A program made the position numbers and the translations under genes. From Candidatus Melainabacteria bacterium (GTDB taxonomy: Bacteria > Cyanobacteriota > Vampirovibrionia > Vampirovibrionales > Vampirovibrionaceae): a DNA stretch of 64,000 bases. The stretch is taken from assembly GCA_902168245.1 (NCBI GenBank), contig CABHPA010000111.1, positions 1-64,000 on the forward strand. Reading direction: 5' to 3'. Shown here piece after piece: positions 52,885 to 61,265 of the stretch; the stretch's first letter is position 1, and each line of letters starts with the position of its first letter. Below the pieces are notes generated by a model. That model was not told the DNA's origin. It saw only the letters and a program-made list of their open reading frames with translations, and searched no databases.

Positions 52885-53512
52885 CCTGCCCCTCAAGCTT
52901 TTTCTGGTGGACGATCATGCGGTCGTCCGCCAGGGAACCCGCGAAATGCTGAACCGAAACCCCGCTTTCAACGTGGTGGGGGAATGTGATTCCGGCGAGG
53001 AATTAATTGGACTGCTTAAATTAAAAAAACCGGACCTGCTGTTGCTGGATATTAATTTACCGGGCAAAAACGGTTTACAACTACTGGCAGAAATTAAACC
53101 CTTATTCCCGAACCTTAAAATTATCCTGTTTTCCGCCCATATTGAACCGCAATACATTCGCAAGGCCCAAAGCCTGAAGGCGGACGGCTTTTTAAGCAAA
53201 ACCATCGGCGAGGAGGAATTGCAACGGGCCATACAGGAAGTTGCCAATTCAGCCGCCAGCCCGGTTTTTTCCGCCGATATTACCGCACGTTGCCGGGAAA
53301 GTGAAAACGTTAATAAGGAAACCCAGCTCACCGCAAGGGAACAGGAGATTCTGGCCCAACTCTCGCAGGGGCTGACCAACCAGGGCATCGCCAAAAACCT
53401 GTGCCTCTCGGTAAAAACCGTGGATACGCATGTGGCTAACCTGATGAAGAAAACGGGCGTCAACAAGCGCACCCAGCTTCTCGCTTACGCCTACGAACAT
53501 GGACTGGTTTAA
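52859..53512 (+). CDS. NarL/LuxR-family response regulator
   Basis: A 217-residue regulator. Receiver domain: acidic pocket VDDHAVVRQG, phospho-acceptor Asp in LLLLDINLPGKNG (near residue 63), FSAH and the Lys in LSKTIG. HTH: LTAREQEILAQLSQGLTNQG, SVKTVDTHVANLMKK. Partner of the kinase with which it overlaps. Targets unknown. Confidence 0.95.
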   Translation: MTKAPVPSNLPLKLFLVDDHAVVRQGTREMLNRNPAFNVVGECDSGEELIGLLKLKKPDLLLLDINLPGKNGLQLLAEIKPLFPNLKIILFSAHIEPQYIRKAQSLKADGFLSKTIGEEELQRAIQEVANSAASPVFSADITARCRESENVNKETQLTAREQEILAQLSQGLTNQGIAKNLCLSVKTVDTHVANLMKKTGVNKRTQLLAYAYEHGLV

Positions 53513-53592
53513 AGGACTTACACCGGATTTTAAAGGCAAGATCGATCCAAGGCTCCGCTGAATGGCCTATTTCACGATTTTGAAGTATCAGT

Positions 53593-53598
53593 TACAAT
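53593..53598 (+). promoter_or_regulatory. -10 box of the AMIN-like gene, leaderless type
   Basis: TACAAT, then 7 nt, then ATG 53606. The -35 region (53570-53575) is weak. No ribosome binding site is present. Confidence 0.45.
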
Positions 53599-53605
53599 AG
53601 TCGCT

Positions 53606-55060
53606 ATGAAGAAAGCAGTGGTTTTCGTGGCAGCGGGAGGACTTCTCCTGAGTGGGATCGGCTTGGGGCCGCATGTCCCGGCTTCGGCGTTCAGCGCGGA
53701 ACTGGACGGCTTTGCCATCAACACCCAGGATAAAGCAGTTACCATTACGCTGTATACCGATCAACGCGTCCCCTACACCACTGAACACCAGGGCAAGCAG
53801 TTCACCATCATTCTGCCGGAAACCCAGCTTTCCCAGCAGCAGGTGAACAACGGCCTGCCGGTGGTCATCGACAACAAAAACCGCTTCATCGGGCGGGCCG
53901 TCCCCACCGAAGACGGCAAGGTTAAAATTATCCTGCCCAACCTGCCCGCCAACGATTATGCCGTTTCCATCCAGCAAAAACGGCCGGGCCAGACGGCGCC
54001 CGCAGCGGTTAGCAACAGCGCCCCCGCCGCCGAAAGCATTAAGCCACGCCCGGCGGTCAACCCCAGCACGGGCGGTAATTTTGAGCAGGTGGCGGCCAAT
54101 TTCCCCAAACCCGCCCGGCACGGCAAGGTCGCCAACCGCAGCGCCAACCTTAAACCCGCAGCAATCAGGCTCAGCCCAACCCCGCACAAAGTGGCCTCCA
54201 GCGCAGTGAGTGGAAACGGGTCGGTGTGGAACCCGTACGTGGTTAAAACGCCCAGTGTTCCGGCCATTGGCAATTCAACCTACAGCAATTACCAGCCGGT
54301 ACCCGCATACCAGCAAAACCATGCGGCCCCAAGCCAGGCGTTTCAGCCAGGAACGCCTATTAATACGGTATCGGTCGCAGAGTCCATGGCCAACAACCCG
54401 ACTTTGGGCGTTCGGCAGCCCGCGCCCATGAAAGACCCGCTATGGTACCTGCACTCACTGCCTCCGGCCACCCATGGCAATTTACCGGCAGAAACCCTGA
54501 CAGGCCCGGCGGCAACCGAAACCCAACCTAGCCAAGTATCCCAGAAGACGCCAGCAACTGCCAACACAACGCCTGCCAGCCCTAAGCTGACCTTGGGCCT
54601 TAAAGAGGCAATCACCGCCCTGCCCAAATGGTTGCTGATTACCTTAGCGGTATTTTTGGGCGGCATCGGCATTTTCACATCTATCGGCGGGCTGGTACTG
54701 TTACGCGTTCTGTTTAGCCAGGCCAAGCAGCAATTTATGCCCCAGGCGCTCTTTACGCCCGGCATGCAGCAGCCCATGGCCACGGGAAATGACATCCAGG
54801 GACAACAGCCCAATCATACGCACGGAAAACCGGGCTACGCCACCCATCCCAATGGAATGTCCCCGCTTGGCTTTCAGGACACGGCGGCGGTTAGCTCCAT
54901 GGACTTCCTGAAAGAAAGCCCCGGCAATATTGCCCAGGCCGTTCAAAATGCCGTGCTGGTCAAGTTTCCCTCACACAAAAAGCACCGCAGTGGGCTTCGG
55001 CGAAGCGCCGCCGCGCCCCGAAAAACTGGAACGGCTCCCGCTTACGGCCTGAAGCCATAG
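53606..55060 (+). CDS. Envelope protein with AMIN-like head and central membrane helix
   Basis: A 484-residue protein. A signal-like N-terminus (KKAVVFVAAGGLLLSGIGLG) is followed by a ~110-residue beta domain (VTITLYTDQRVPYTTEHQGK, FTIILPETQLS, GKVKIILPNLPANDYAVSIQ) that resembles the AMIN peptidoglycan-targeting fold. Residues ~130-330 are Pro, Ala, Ser and Asn rich and disordered. A membrane helix (~340-372, LLITLAVFLGGIGIFTSIGGLVLLRVLF) precedes a basic C-terminal tail (HKKHRSGLRRSAA). A cell-wall-contacting anchor is plausible; not recognised further. Confidence 0.6.
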   Translation: MKKAVVFVAAGGLLLSGIGLGPHVPASAFSAELDGFAINTQDKAVTITLYTDQRVPYTTEHQGKQFTIILPETQLSQQQVNNGLPVVIDNKNRFIGRAVPTEDGKVKIILPNLPANDYAVSIQQKRPGQTAPAAVSNSAPAAESIKPRPAVNPSTGGNFEQVAANFPKPARHGKVANRSANLKPAAIRLSPTPHKVASSAVSGNGSVWNPYVVKTPSVPAIGNSTYSNYQPVPAYQQNHAAPSQAFQPGTPINTVSVAESMANNPTLGVRQPAPMKDPLWYLHSLPPATHGNLPAETLTGPAATETQPSQVSQKTPATANTTPASPKLTLGLKEAITALPKWLLITLAVFLGGIGIFTSIGGLVLLRVLFSQAKQQFMPQALFTPGMQQPMATGNDIQGQQPNHTHGKPGYATHPNGMSPLGFQDTAAVSSMDFLKESPGNIAQAVQNAVLVKFPSHKKHRSGLRRSAAAPRKTGTAPAYGLKP

Positions 55061-55395
55061 GGCGATTCCTATCATCGTAAAAAACAAGGCGGGCTGCCTT
55101 GCCAGCCACGTTTTACGGTGTATTTGTTGTTTCGCTTATGTTATATTGAGGCGGCAAAGTAACCTTATTCAGCTCTTGAGAGGAGCAATTGCAGGAGTTA
55201 TACGGTTACGGTCGCAACCCTGAGCATGCCCAAAACCGGGCGCTCGGCGCTGGTTCCTCCAGCCCGGACACCGGCAATAACAAAATCAAAACCGATTGCT
55301 TGGGGAGGAGATGCGGCGCTAGCGGCCTAATTCCCGGTTTCAACCCGCCCTGCGCCCCTGCAAACCATTTAGCACTAGTAGAAAGGAACATTCCC
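55061..55395 (+). other. 335-bp gap ahead of gap
   Basis: Contains a long leader. From TTG 55189 (AGGAG 3 nt upstream) the frame runs into gap without a stop, adding 69 residues not found in GAPDH. This may be an upstream-translated extension or nothing. A TATATT box at about 55141 could be the promoter. Confidence 0.4.
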
Positions 55396-56418
55396 ATGGC
55401 TAGTAAAGTCGCCATTAACGGATTCGGTCGTATCGGTCGTCTGACCCTGCGCGCGGCCCTGTTGAATCCCCGCGTGGATTTGAACGTGGTCGCCATCAAC
55501 GACCTGACCACCCCCAAACAATTGGCCCACCTGTTCAAGTACGATTCCACCATGGGCATTTTCCCGGGCGAAGTGGATTGCACCGAGAATTCCCTCATCA
55601 TCAACGGCCACACCATCCGCATTTACGCGGAAAAAGACCCGGCAGCCCTGCCCTGGAAAGAACTGGGAGTCGATGTGGTTGTGGAATCCACCGGCTTTTT
55701 CACCGACGGCGCCAAGGCCCGCAAGCACATTGAAGCTGGCGCGAAAAAAGTCATCATCAGCGCCCCGGCCAAAAATGAAGACATTACCGTGGCCATCGGC
55801 ATCAACGTGAACGAGTACGATCCCGAAAAACACCACATTATTTCCAACGCAAGCTGCACCACCAACTGCCTGGCCCCCATCGGCAAAGTTCTCACAGAGA
55901 ACTTCGGCATTGTCTCCGGCTTGATGACCACCGTACACAGCTACACCGGCGACCAACGCCTGCTGGATGCCCCCCACGAAGACCTGCGTCGCGCCCGCGC
56001 CGCCGCGTTGAGTATGGTGCCTACTTCCACCGGCGCAGCCAAAGCAATTGGCCTGGTGCTGCCCTCCTTGAAAGGCAAGTTGAACGGTTATGCCGTTCGG
56101 GTTCCTACGCCGGACGTCAGCTTGACTGATCTCACCGTGATCACCGAAAAGCCGGTGACCGTGGAAGCGATCAACGAAGCGTTCAAAAAGGCCGCCGAAA
56201 ACGAACTGAAACACGTGCTACAGTATGCCGACGCGCCACTGGTCAGCACCGATTACATCGGCAACCCGCACAGTTGCGTGTTCGACCCCGAATTCACCCA
56301 GGTGGTCGGCGAGAAAATGGCGAAAGTCATTGGCTGGTACGACAACGAATGGGGCTACAGCAACCGCTTGGCGGAGCTGACCCATTTGGTCGCCGAACGC
56401 TTGCCGGTTACCGCCTAA
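55396..56418 (+). CDS. gap: Glyceraldehyde-3-phosphate dehydrogenase
   Basis: Rossmann motif KVAINGFGRIGRLTLR, catalytic Cys154 in SNASCTTNCLAP, and the His-containing HSYTGDQRLLD. Asp in AINDLT suggests NAD preference. Length 340. ATG 55396 has AAAGGA 8 nt upstream and gives the universal GAPDH N-terminus. Followed by tpiA. Confidence 0.98.
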   Translation: MASKVAINGFGRIGRLTLRAALLNPRVDLNVVAINDLTTPKQLAHLFKYDSTMGIFPGEVDCTENSLIINGHTIRIYAEKDPAALPWKELGVDVVVESTGFFTDGAKARKHIEAGAKKVIISAPAKNEDITVAIGINVNEYDPEKHHIISNASCTTNCLAPIGKVLTENFGIVSGLMTTVHSYTGDQRLLDAPHEDLRRARAAALSMVPTSTGAAKAIGLVLPSLKGKLNGYAVRVPTPDVSLTDLTVITEKPVTVEAINEAFKKAAENELKHVLQYADAPLVSTDYIGNPHSCVFDPEFTQVVGEKMAKVIGWYDNEWGYSNRLAELTHLVAERLPVTA

Positions 56419-56431
56419 CAGCGAATTTCCA

Positions 56432-56453
56432 GAGGGGAGCGAAAGCTCCCCTC
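56432..56453 (+). terminator. GNRA hairpin between gap and tpiA
   Basis: Stem GAGGGGAGC / GCTCCCCTC with a GAAA tetraloop and no T run. More likely an mRNA-processing or stability element that lets gap and tpiA be expressed at different levels than a full terminator. Confidence 0.5.
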
Positions 56454-56496
56454 GCTCTATTCAGGCATTACGATTTTGATTCAGGAGAGAGATCCC

Positions 56497-57279
56497 ATGG
56501 CCAGCACGCGTCGCCCGATTATTGCGGGCAACTGGAAGATGTTTAAAACCACTGGTGAGGCTGTGGCTTTCACCGAAGCCTTGTGGCAAAAGGTGCAGCC
56601 CCGCGCCAACGCCAACTTGCCGGAGATTGTGCTTTGCCCGCCCTACACCGCGTTATCCGCCGTGCAGGAAAGCGCCGCCAAGCTGCAGGCCCCGTTCATT
56701 ACCGCCGCCCAAAACATGGAAGGCCGGGACAACGGCGCTTACACCGGCGAAATTTCCCCGCTGATGCTGCTGGACTTGGGGGTTCGATGGGTGGTGATTG
56801 GCCACAGCGAACGTCGGCAGTATTACGCTGAAACCGACGAAACCGTCACCCTGAAAACCCTGGCCGCGCTCAGACATGGGCTGACCCCCATTATTTGCGT
56901 GGGAGAATCCTTACAGGAACGTGAGAACGGCCTGACCGACCGGGTGATTGAGCAGCAGGTGCGCGCGGTGCTGGCCCAGCTTTCCGCCGCAGAGCTGCCC
57001 AAGGTTGTATTCGCCTACGAACCGGTCTGGGCCATTGGCACCGGCAAAGTATGCGAAGCGCCCGAAGCCAACCGGGTCTGCGCGCTGATTCGCCATTTTA
57101 TCAGCGAGTACGGCAACGCCGAGCAAACCCGTATTCTTTACGGCGGCAGCGTGAAACCGGACAATACCTCCGCCTTGATGAGTCAGAGCGATATTGACGG
57201 CGGATTGGTCGGCGGGGCCAGCCTGGAAGCCGACAGCTTTTTCGGGATTATCGAGCAAGCCTGCCTGGTCAAAGCATAG
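56497..57279 (+). CDS. tpiA: Triosephosphate isomerase
   Basis: Catalytic residues are visible: Lys in AGNWKM, His in VIGHSERRQY, Glu in FAYEPVWAIGTGK, with the phosphate loop YGGSVKPDN. Length 260. ATG 56497 follows AGGAGAG by about 9 nt; the frame extends 7 codons upstream. Operon with gap and dut. Confidence 0.98.
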   Translation: MASTRRPIIAGNWKMFKTTGEAVAFTEALWQKVQPRANANLPEIVLCPPYTALSAVQESAAKLQAPFITAAQNMEGRDNGAYTGEISPLMLLDLGVRWVVIGHSERRQYYAETDETVTLKTLAALRHGLTPIICVGESLQERENGLTDRVIEQQVRAVLAQLSAAELPKVVFAYEPVWAIGTGKVCEAPEANRVCALIRHFISEYGNAEQTRILYGGSVKPDNTSALMSQSDIDGGLVGGASLEADSFFGIIEQACLVKA

Positions 57280-57292
57280 AAGGAGCCGATTC

Positions 57293-57769
57293 ATGCCCAC
57301 CCAAACCCATTCTGGGACAGTCCATGTACCGATTCACCGTTTGGCCCATGCGCCCAAGCACTTGCCCACCTATGCCACTCCCGGTTCCGCAGGCATGGAC
57401 ATCCACGCCGCCATTGGCGTCCCGGTAACGTTACAACCGCTAGAGCGCACTCTGATTCCCACCGGACTGATCATGATGCTGCCGGAAGGCTACGAATGCC
57501 AGGTTCGCGCCCGAAGCGGGCTGTCCATCAAGCATGGCATCACGCTCATTAACGGCGTTGGCACCATCGACAGCGATTACCGGCACGAAGTAAAAGTAGC
57601 CCTGGTCAACCTGTCCAACGAGCCTTTTACGATTGAACCCGGCGATCGGGTCGCCCAGTTGGTAATTGCGCCGGTCACGCACATCCAGTGGCTGGAAATG
57701 GACGAAGTGACGACGGTAGAAGGTCGCAACGGCGGGTTTGGCTCCACCGGCATCGGCAGTCTTCACTAA
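57293..57769 (+). CDS. dut: dUTPase (deoxyuridine 5'-triphosphate nucleotidohydrolase)
   Basis: Hydrolyses dUTP to keep uracil out of DNA. The five trimeric-dUTPase motifs are present: GSAGMDIHA, ARSGLSIKHGI, GTIDSDYRHEVKVALVN, GDRVAQLVI, RNGGFGSTG. Length 158. AGGAG is 8 nt before the ATG, 13 bp after tpiA. The last bases overlap the opposite-strand hypothetical gene by 4 bp. Confidence 0.97.
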   Translation: MPTQTHSGTVHVPIHRLAHAPKHLPTYATPGSAGMDIHAAIGVPVTLQPLERTLIPTGLIMMLPEGYECQVRARSGLSIKHGITLINGVGTIDSDYRHEVKVALVNLSNEPFTIEPGDRVAQLVIAPVTHIQWLEMDEVTTVEGRNGGFGSTGIGSLH

Positions 57770-58167
57770 TCGGCATCCGTTGCGCCTTGGGCCACCACAT
57801 GCACCACCAGCACCCTGGGAATATCTTTTTGCTGCATGAGTTCCGCCAGCAGACCCACCCGGTCTTGCGGCGGGACTCGGCGCAATTTTTCGGTAATCAC
57901 TTCCGACAGAAAATTCTCGGACGGAATTTCAATACAAAATTGCCCCGTTTCCAGAATCCGGTCGAACTGCTCCGCACTCAATGTCGCATCCAATGCCTGC
58001 ACCGGATGCGCTTTGCTGGCCTGCCCCAGTAACACGCCACCGCAATACTCCACTGAGTCCGAAATCCCCAAATGGGCTACCAGCAAGCCTTCCGGTGAAG
58101 TATGGGTAAGGGATCGACCCGGCAATCTGTGTATCTTAATCACCCGATAAGGCTTCGTCTTCGCCAT
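57766..58167 (-). CDS. Hypothetical protein (133 residues)
   Basis: Not recognised. AAAGGAG lies 6 nt before the ATG, so it is probably expressed. Soluble, no signal peptide or membrane helix, balanced composition (PYRVIKIHRLPGRSLTHTS, DRVGLLAELMQQKDIPRVLV). It converges on dut and diverges from dtd. Confidence 0.65.
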   Translation of the reverse strand: MAKTKPYRVIKIHRLPGRSLTHTSPEGLLVAHLGISDSVEYCGGVLLGQASKAHPVQALDATLSAEQFDRILETGQFCIEIPSENFLSEVITEKLRRVPPQDRVGLLAELMQQKDIPRVLVVHVVAQGATDAD

Positions 58168-58274
58168 CGCAGTCTCCTTTCCCGCTTTGCAGATGGAGCC
58201 TGTCTGTTTTATACATTATGAATCCCCCACCTTGGCAATCCTATTGCCCAACCGACGAGAAATAAACAAACATT

Positions 58275-58715
58275 ATGAAATCCGTTTTACAGCGCGTCTC
58301 ACAAGCCAGTGTGACTATAGAGAACCAGGTGATTGGCCAGATTGGCCGGGGAATGCTGGTGCTTTTCGGCGTGGAAAAAGACGATGACGAGGCGAAGCTG
58401 GATTACCATGTCGGCAAATTGCTTCGCCTGCGGATTTTTGCGGATCAGAACGACAGAATGAACTTGTCTGTACAGGATATTCAGGGCGAATTGCTGATCG
58501 TTTCCCAGTTCACGCTGGCCGCCGATTGCAGAAAGGGGAATCGTCCCGGCTTTGACAACGCCAAACCTCCGAAAGAGGCCGAACAACTCTACAATCTTTT
58601 TGTGGAAAAATTGCGTCAGGAATCCGGCCTGAAAGTGGGAACCGGTTCTTTTGGAGCCATGATGCAGGTGGCGCTGGTCAATGACGGGCCGGTGACTTTT
58701 TTGCTGGAAAATTAG
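58275..58715 (+). CDS. dtd: D-aminoacyl-tRNA deacylase
   Basis: Hydrolyses D-amino acids and glycine from mischarged tRNA. MKSVLQRVSQASV, the SQFTL motif, and the GPVT motif (NDGPVTFLLEN) are diagnostic. Length 146. A ribosome binding site is weak. Confidence 0.97.
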   Translation: MKSVLQRVSQASVTIENQVIGQIGRGMLVLFGVEKDDDEAKLDYHVGKLLRLRIFADQNDRMNLSVQDIQGELLIVSQFTLAADCRKGNRPGFDNAKPPKEAEQLYNLFVEKLRQESGLKVGTGSFGAMMQVALVNDGPVTFLLEN

Positions 58716-58727
58716 CGCGGCAAAAGT

Positions 58728-59687
58728 TTATGGGGTATCAACCGGCAATTTTTGCGGCTGGCGAATGGCATCCAGAATCTCGCGGCCTCCTTCATCCAGC
58801 AGAATGGCGGCCAAGGCATTACCCGATTCGGCGGGTTGATTAAAATCCACCGGCAGTTGAGCATAAATGGCCTCTTGCCCATCCGGGGACAACACCACGC
58901 CTTTGATTTCACAAGCGTCATCCGTCACGCGGCAATAGGCGCCCAACGGCAACTGGCAACCGCCCGCTAACGCCGTTAAAACCGCCCGTTCCGCCAATCG
59001 GGCCACTTCTACCTGCTTCATCGACAGAGGCTCCAGGTAATCCAGTGTTTTGCAGTCCTCTTTACGGTATTCAACGCCCAGAATCCCTTGGGCTACCGCC
59101 GGGATCACCTGCTCCCAGGGATCAAAATACTCCGTGACCCGTTCTTCCCAACCCAGGCGCTTTACACCCGCAGCGGCCAGAATAACGGCCTGATACGGGC
59201 CTTCTTGCAATTTACGGTAACGGGTTTGCAGGTTGCCGCGTATCACCTCGTACCTCAAATCGGGGCGAATCCGCCGCAATTGGGCCTCTCGCCGCAAGGA
59301 CGATGTACCGATGACCGCACCCGGCGGCAATTCCGCAAACGGGGTGCCGTCCTTGCCCAACATCACATCCTGCGGATCTTCCCGATGAGAAAAGGACAAC
59401 AACGCCAAATCGGGTGGCAATTCACCCGGCAGATCCTTCATGCTGTGTACGGCCAGGTCAATTTCATCCTGCCACAGGGCCACTTCCAGCTCTTTCACGA
59501 ACAAGCCCTTGTCTCCCGCCTTGGAAAGCGCCTTGTCCAGAATGAGATCGCCCTGTGTTTTGTAAGTCTTAATCTCCACCCGCAACTGGGGCCATCGACG
59601 CTGCAAGGCTTCGGCCACCATGTGCGTTTGCGCCAAGGCCAGCGGACTTTCCCGGCTGCCCAGCCTCAAGAGATCCAATGTCGTCAT
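58728..59687 (-). CDS. hemC: Porphobilinogen deaminase
   Basis: Polymerises four porphobilinogens into hydroxymethylbilane. RLGSRESPLALAQT at the N-terminus, and the cofactor-bearing Cys in AGGCQLPLGAYC near residue 240. Length 319. AAAGGA is 8 nt upstream. It follows hemA by 12 bp in a heme operon. Confidence 0.97.
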   Translation of the reverse strand: MTTLDLLRLGSRESPLALAQTHMVAEALQRRWPQLRVEIKTYKTQGDLILDKALSKAGDKGLFVKELEVALWQDEIDLAVHSMKDLPGELPPDLALLSFSHREDPQDVMLGKDGTPFAELPPGAVIGTSSLRREAQLRRIRPDLRYEVIRGNLQTRYRKLQEGPYQAVILAAAGVKRLGWEERVTEYFDPWEQVIPAVAQGILGVEYRKEDCKTLDYLEPLSMKQVEVARLAERAVLTALAGGCQLPLGAYCRVTDDACEIKGVVLSPDGQEAIYAQLPVDFNQPAESGNALAAILLDEGGREILDAIRQPQKLPVDTP

Positions 59688-59699
59688 ACCAAATTCCTT

Positions 59700-61007
59700 T
59701 TAAGCGGAAGCCGTGCCATCCAGCGGCTGATTATGCGAAACGGGGCAGGTGTCCGCATCAACGGCAGCCGGGTCAATATTAAACAAATGGCTAAGTACCA
59801 AAGCCTGCTGCGAGATATCTTCCGGGTTGCGGGAGTTCTTCAGCCGCACGGTGGGATCATGCAAAATCTTGCGAACCAGGTTCTTGGAAATGGCATCTAC
59901 CACCTCATAATGCTTCCCGACGGATGAAGCGGCCAATTCCGCCTGACGGATGCTCTCCACTTTCTCGCGCAAACGGGTGAGCGTCGGCACCACCGACAGG
60001 GACACCCGCCATTGCTGGAACGCGATGCATTCCTCTTCCAGGATCTCCTGGGCCTGCTGCTTCAGTTGCTGCTGCATATCGCCCGAAAAGCCCGTAGCGC
60101 CAGCAAGATTATCCGTATTAAAGAGGCTGACGTTCTCCAATTCACCCGCGCGAGGATCTACATTGCGGGGAACTGCAATATCAATCACCAGTTTGGAACC
60201 TTTGCCCTCAAAATCCGCTTTGCCCAGAACCACGTGCGGCGCGCCGGTGGCCACAAACAGCACTTCGGCATGCTCTATAGCCCGGTCAAGCTCATCCCAA
60301 CCAAGCCCTTTAAAGCCATAGCGCCCGCTCAGTTCCTGTAAACGCTCGCGACTGCGGTTCACAATCACCACGTTGGCCTGCTGCTCAGGCGTCATTCCTT
60401 GCTTAAAGAGGGACATGGTAATCTCCGCCATTTTGCCGCCGCCAATCAGCGTGATCCGTCGGCTCATCAAGTCCGGATCAGATTGCCGGGCAAAGTGGAA
60501 AGCCGCCAGGGACACGCTGACATCCTTATCGGCAATGCCGGTTTCGGTGCGCACCCGCTTGCCTACGGTTAAGGCCGCCTTAAACAGCTTATCCAGAACC
60601 AGGCCAACCGTTTTTTCACGTTGGGCCAGCGCCAGGGCGTCTTTAACCTGCCCCATAATCTGCCCTTCGCCGATAATCAGGCTATCCAGCCCGGACGCCA
60701 CCCGAAACAGGTGGGCCACAGCATCTTCATGCAGCAAGTTGAACGTGTACTGCCGCAGAGGGGCAATATCCAACCCTTTAAAAACCCGGTAAAACTGCTT
60801 GATGGATTGCAGACCCAGCTCCGTATCCGTAACCACCGCATAAAGTTCGGTACGGTTGCAGGTGGTTAAAATGGCGCATTCCTCAATCCCAGCACAGGAA
60901 CGCAATACCTTTAAAGCAGACGCAACTTCATCTTCGAGTAAAGCAAACTTTTCTCGAACTTCGATTGTGGCGGTTCGGTGCCGTACACCGCTAACAATAA
61001 TGTGCAT
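59700..61007 (-). CDS. hemA: Glutamyl-tRNA reductase
   Basis: First step of the C5 heme pathway. Catalytic Cys50 in LTTCNRTELYAV, GEGQIMGQVKDAL, NADPH motif IGGGKMAEI, then the dimerisation helices. Length 435. Uses tRNA-Glu, so the organism makes 5-aminolevulinate by the C5 route. Confidence 0.97.
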   Translation of the reverse strand: MHIIVSGVRHRTATIEVREKFALLEDEVASALKVLRSCAGIEECAILTTCNRTELYAVVTDTELGLQSIKQFYRVFKGLDIAPLRQYTFNLLHEDAVAHLFRVASGLDSLIIGEGQIMGQVKDALALAQREKTVGLVLDKLFKAALTVGKRVRTETGIADKDVSVSLAAFHFARQSDPDLMSRRITLIGGGKMAEITMSLFKQGMTPEQQANVVIVNRSRERLQELSGRYGFKGLGWDELDRAIEHAEVLFVATGAPHVVLGKADFEGKGSKLVIDIAVPRNVDPRAGELENVSLFNTDNLAGATGFSGDMQQQLKQQAQEILEEECIAFQQWRVSLSVVPTLTRLREKVESIRQAELAASSVGKHYEVVDAISKNLVRKILHDPTVRLKNSRNPEDISQQALVLSHLFNIDPAAVDADTCPVSHNQPLDGTASA

Positions 61008-61078
61008 TCGTTTCTTAAAAAACCTCGGGCTGGAAATATGCTTGTTTCCGTTCGACTGGGTCTACGGTTCAGTTGAGG

Positions 61079-61106
61079 TTGAGTCTAACGAGGGAGTACG
61101 TTTAAT
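61079..61106 (+). promoter_or_regulatory. Orphan promoter-like sequence
   Basis: TTGAGT (61079-61084), 16 bp spacer, TTTAAT (61101-61106) pointing rightwards into a gap with no + strand gene, ending at the hairpin 61178-61220. Confidence 0.35.
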
Positions 61107-61112
61107 AGAAGC

Positions 61113-61220
61113 TATGTGAGGCCCAATACAACCTTGATGTTAGCATTCTCTCTCATCTAAAGTATATGAGCAAAATTAAAAACACTCAATCTGTCCGGTT
61201 GGTTAGATTGAGTGTTTTTT
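61113..61220 (+). ncRNA. Candidate small RNA between hemA and metK
   Basis: If the promoter-like sequence at 61079 is real, transcription from about 61113 would stop at the strong hairpin after ~108 nt. There is no ORF of note. The hairpin can equally serve as the metK terminator, so the RNA is speculative. Confidence 0.3.
61178..61220. terminator. Bidirectional terminator after metK
   Basis: Perfect 15-bp stem AAAAACACTCAATCT / AGATTGAGTGTTTTT with a 12-nt loop. Leftwards it ends metK with TTTTTAATTTT; rightwards it is followed by a T6 run. Confidence 0.85.
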
Positions 61221-61265
61221 ACAATTGTAAAGAATTTAAAAGTTCTGAATTGAGGCTGACGCCAC

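Noticed and set aside
58218-58265. 15-codon ORF just before dtd
   Set aside because: Short, no ribosome binding site, and the -10-like sequence is not at the leaderless spacing.
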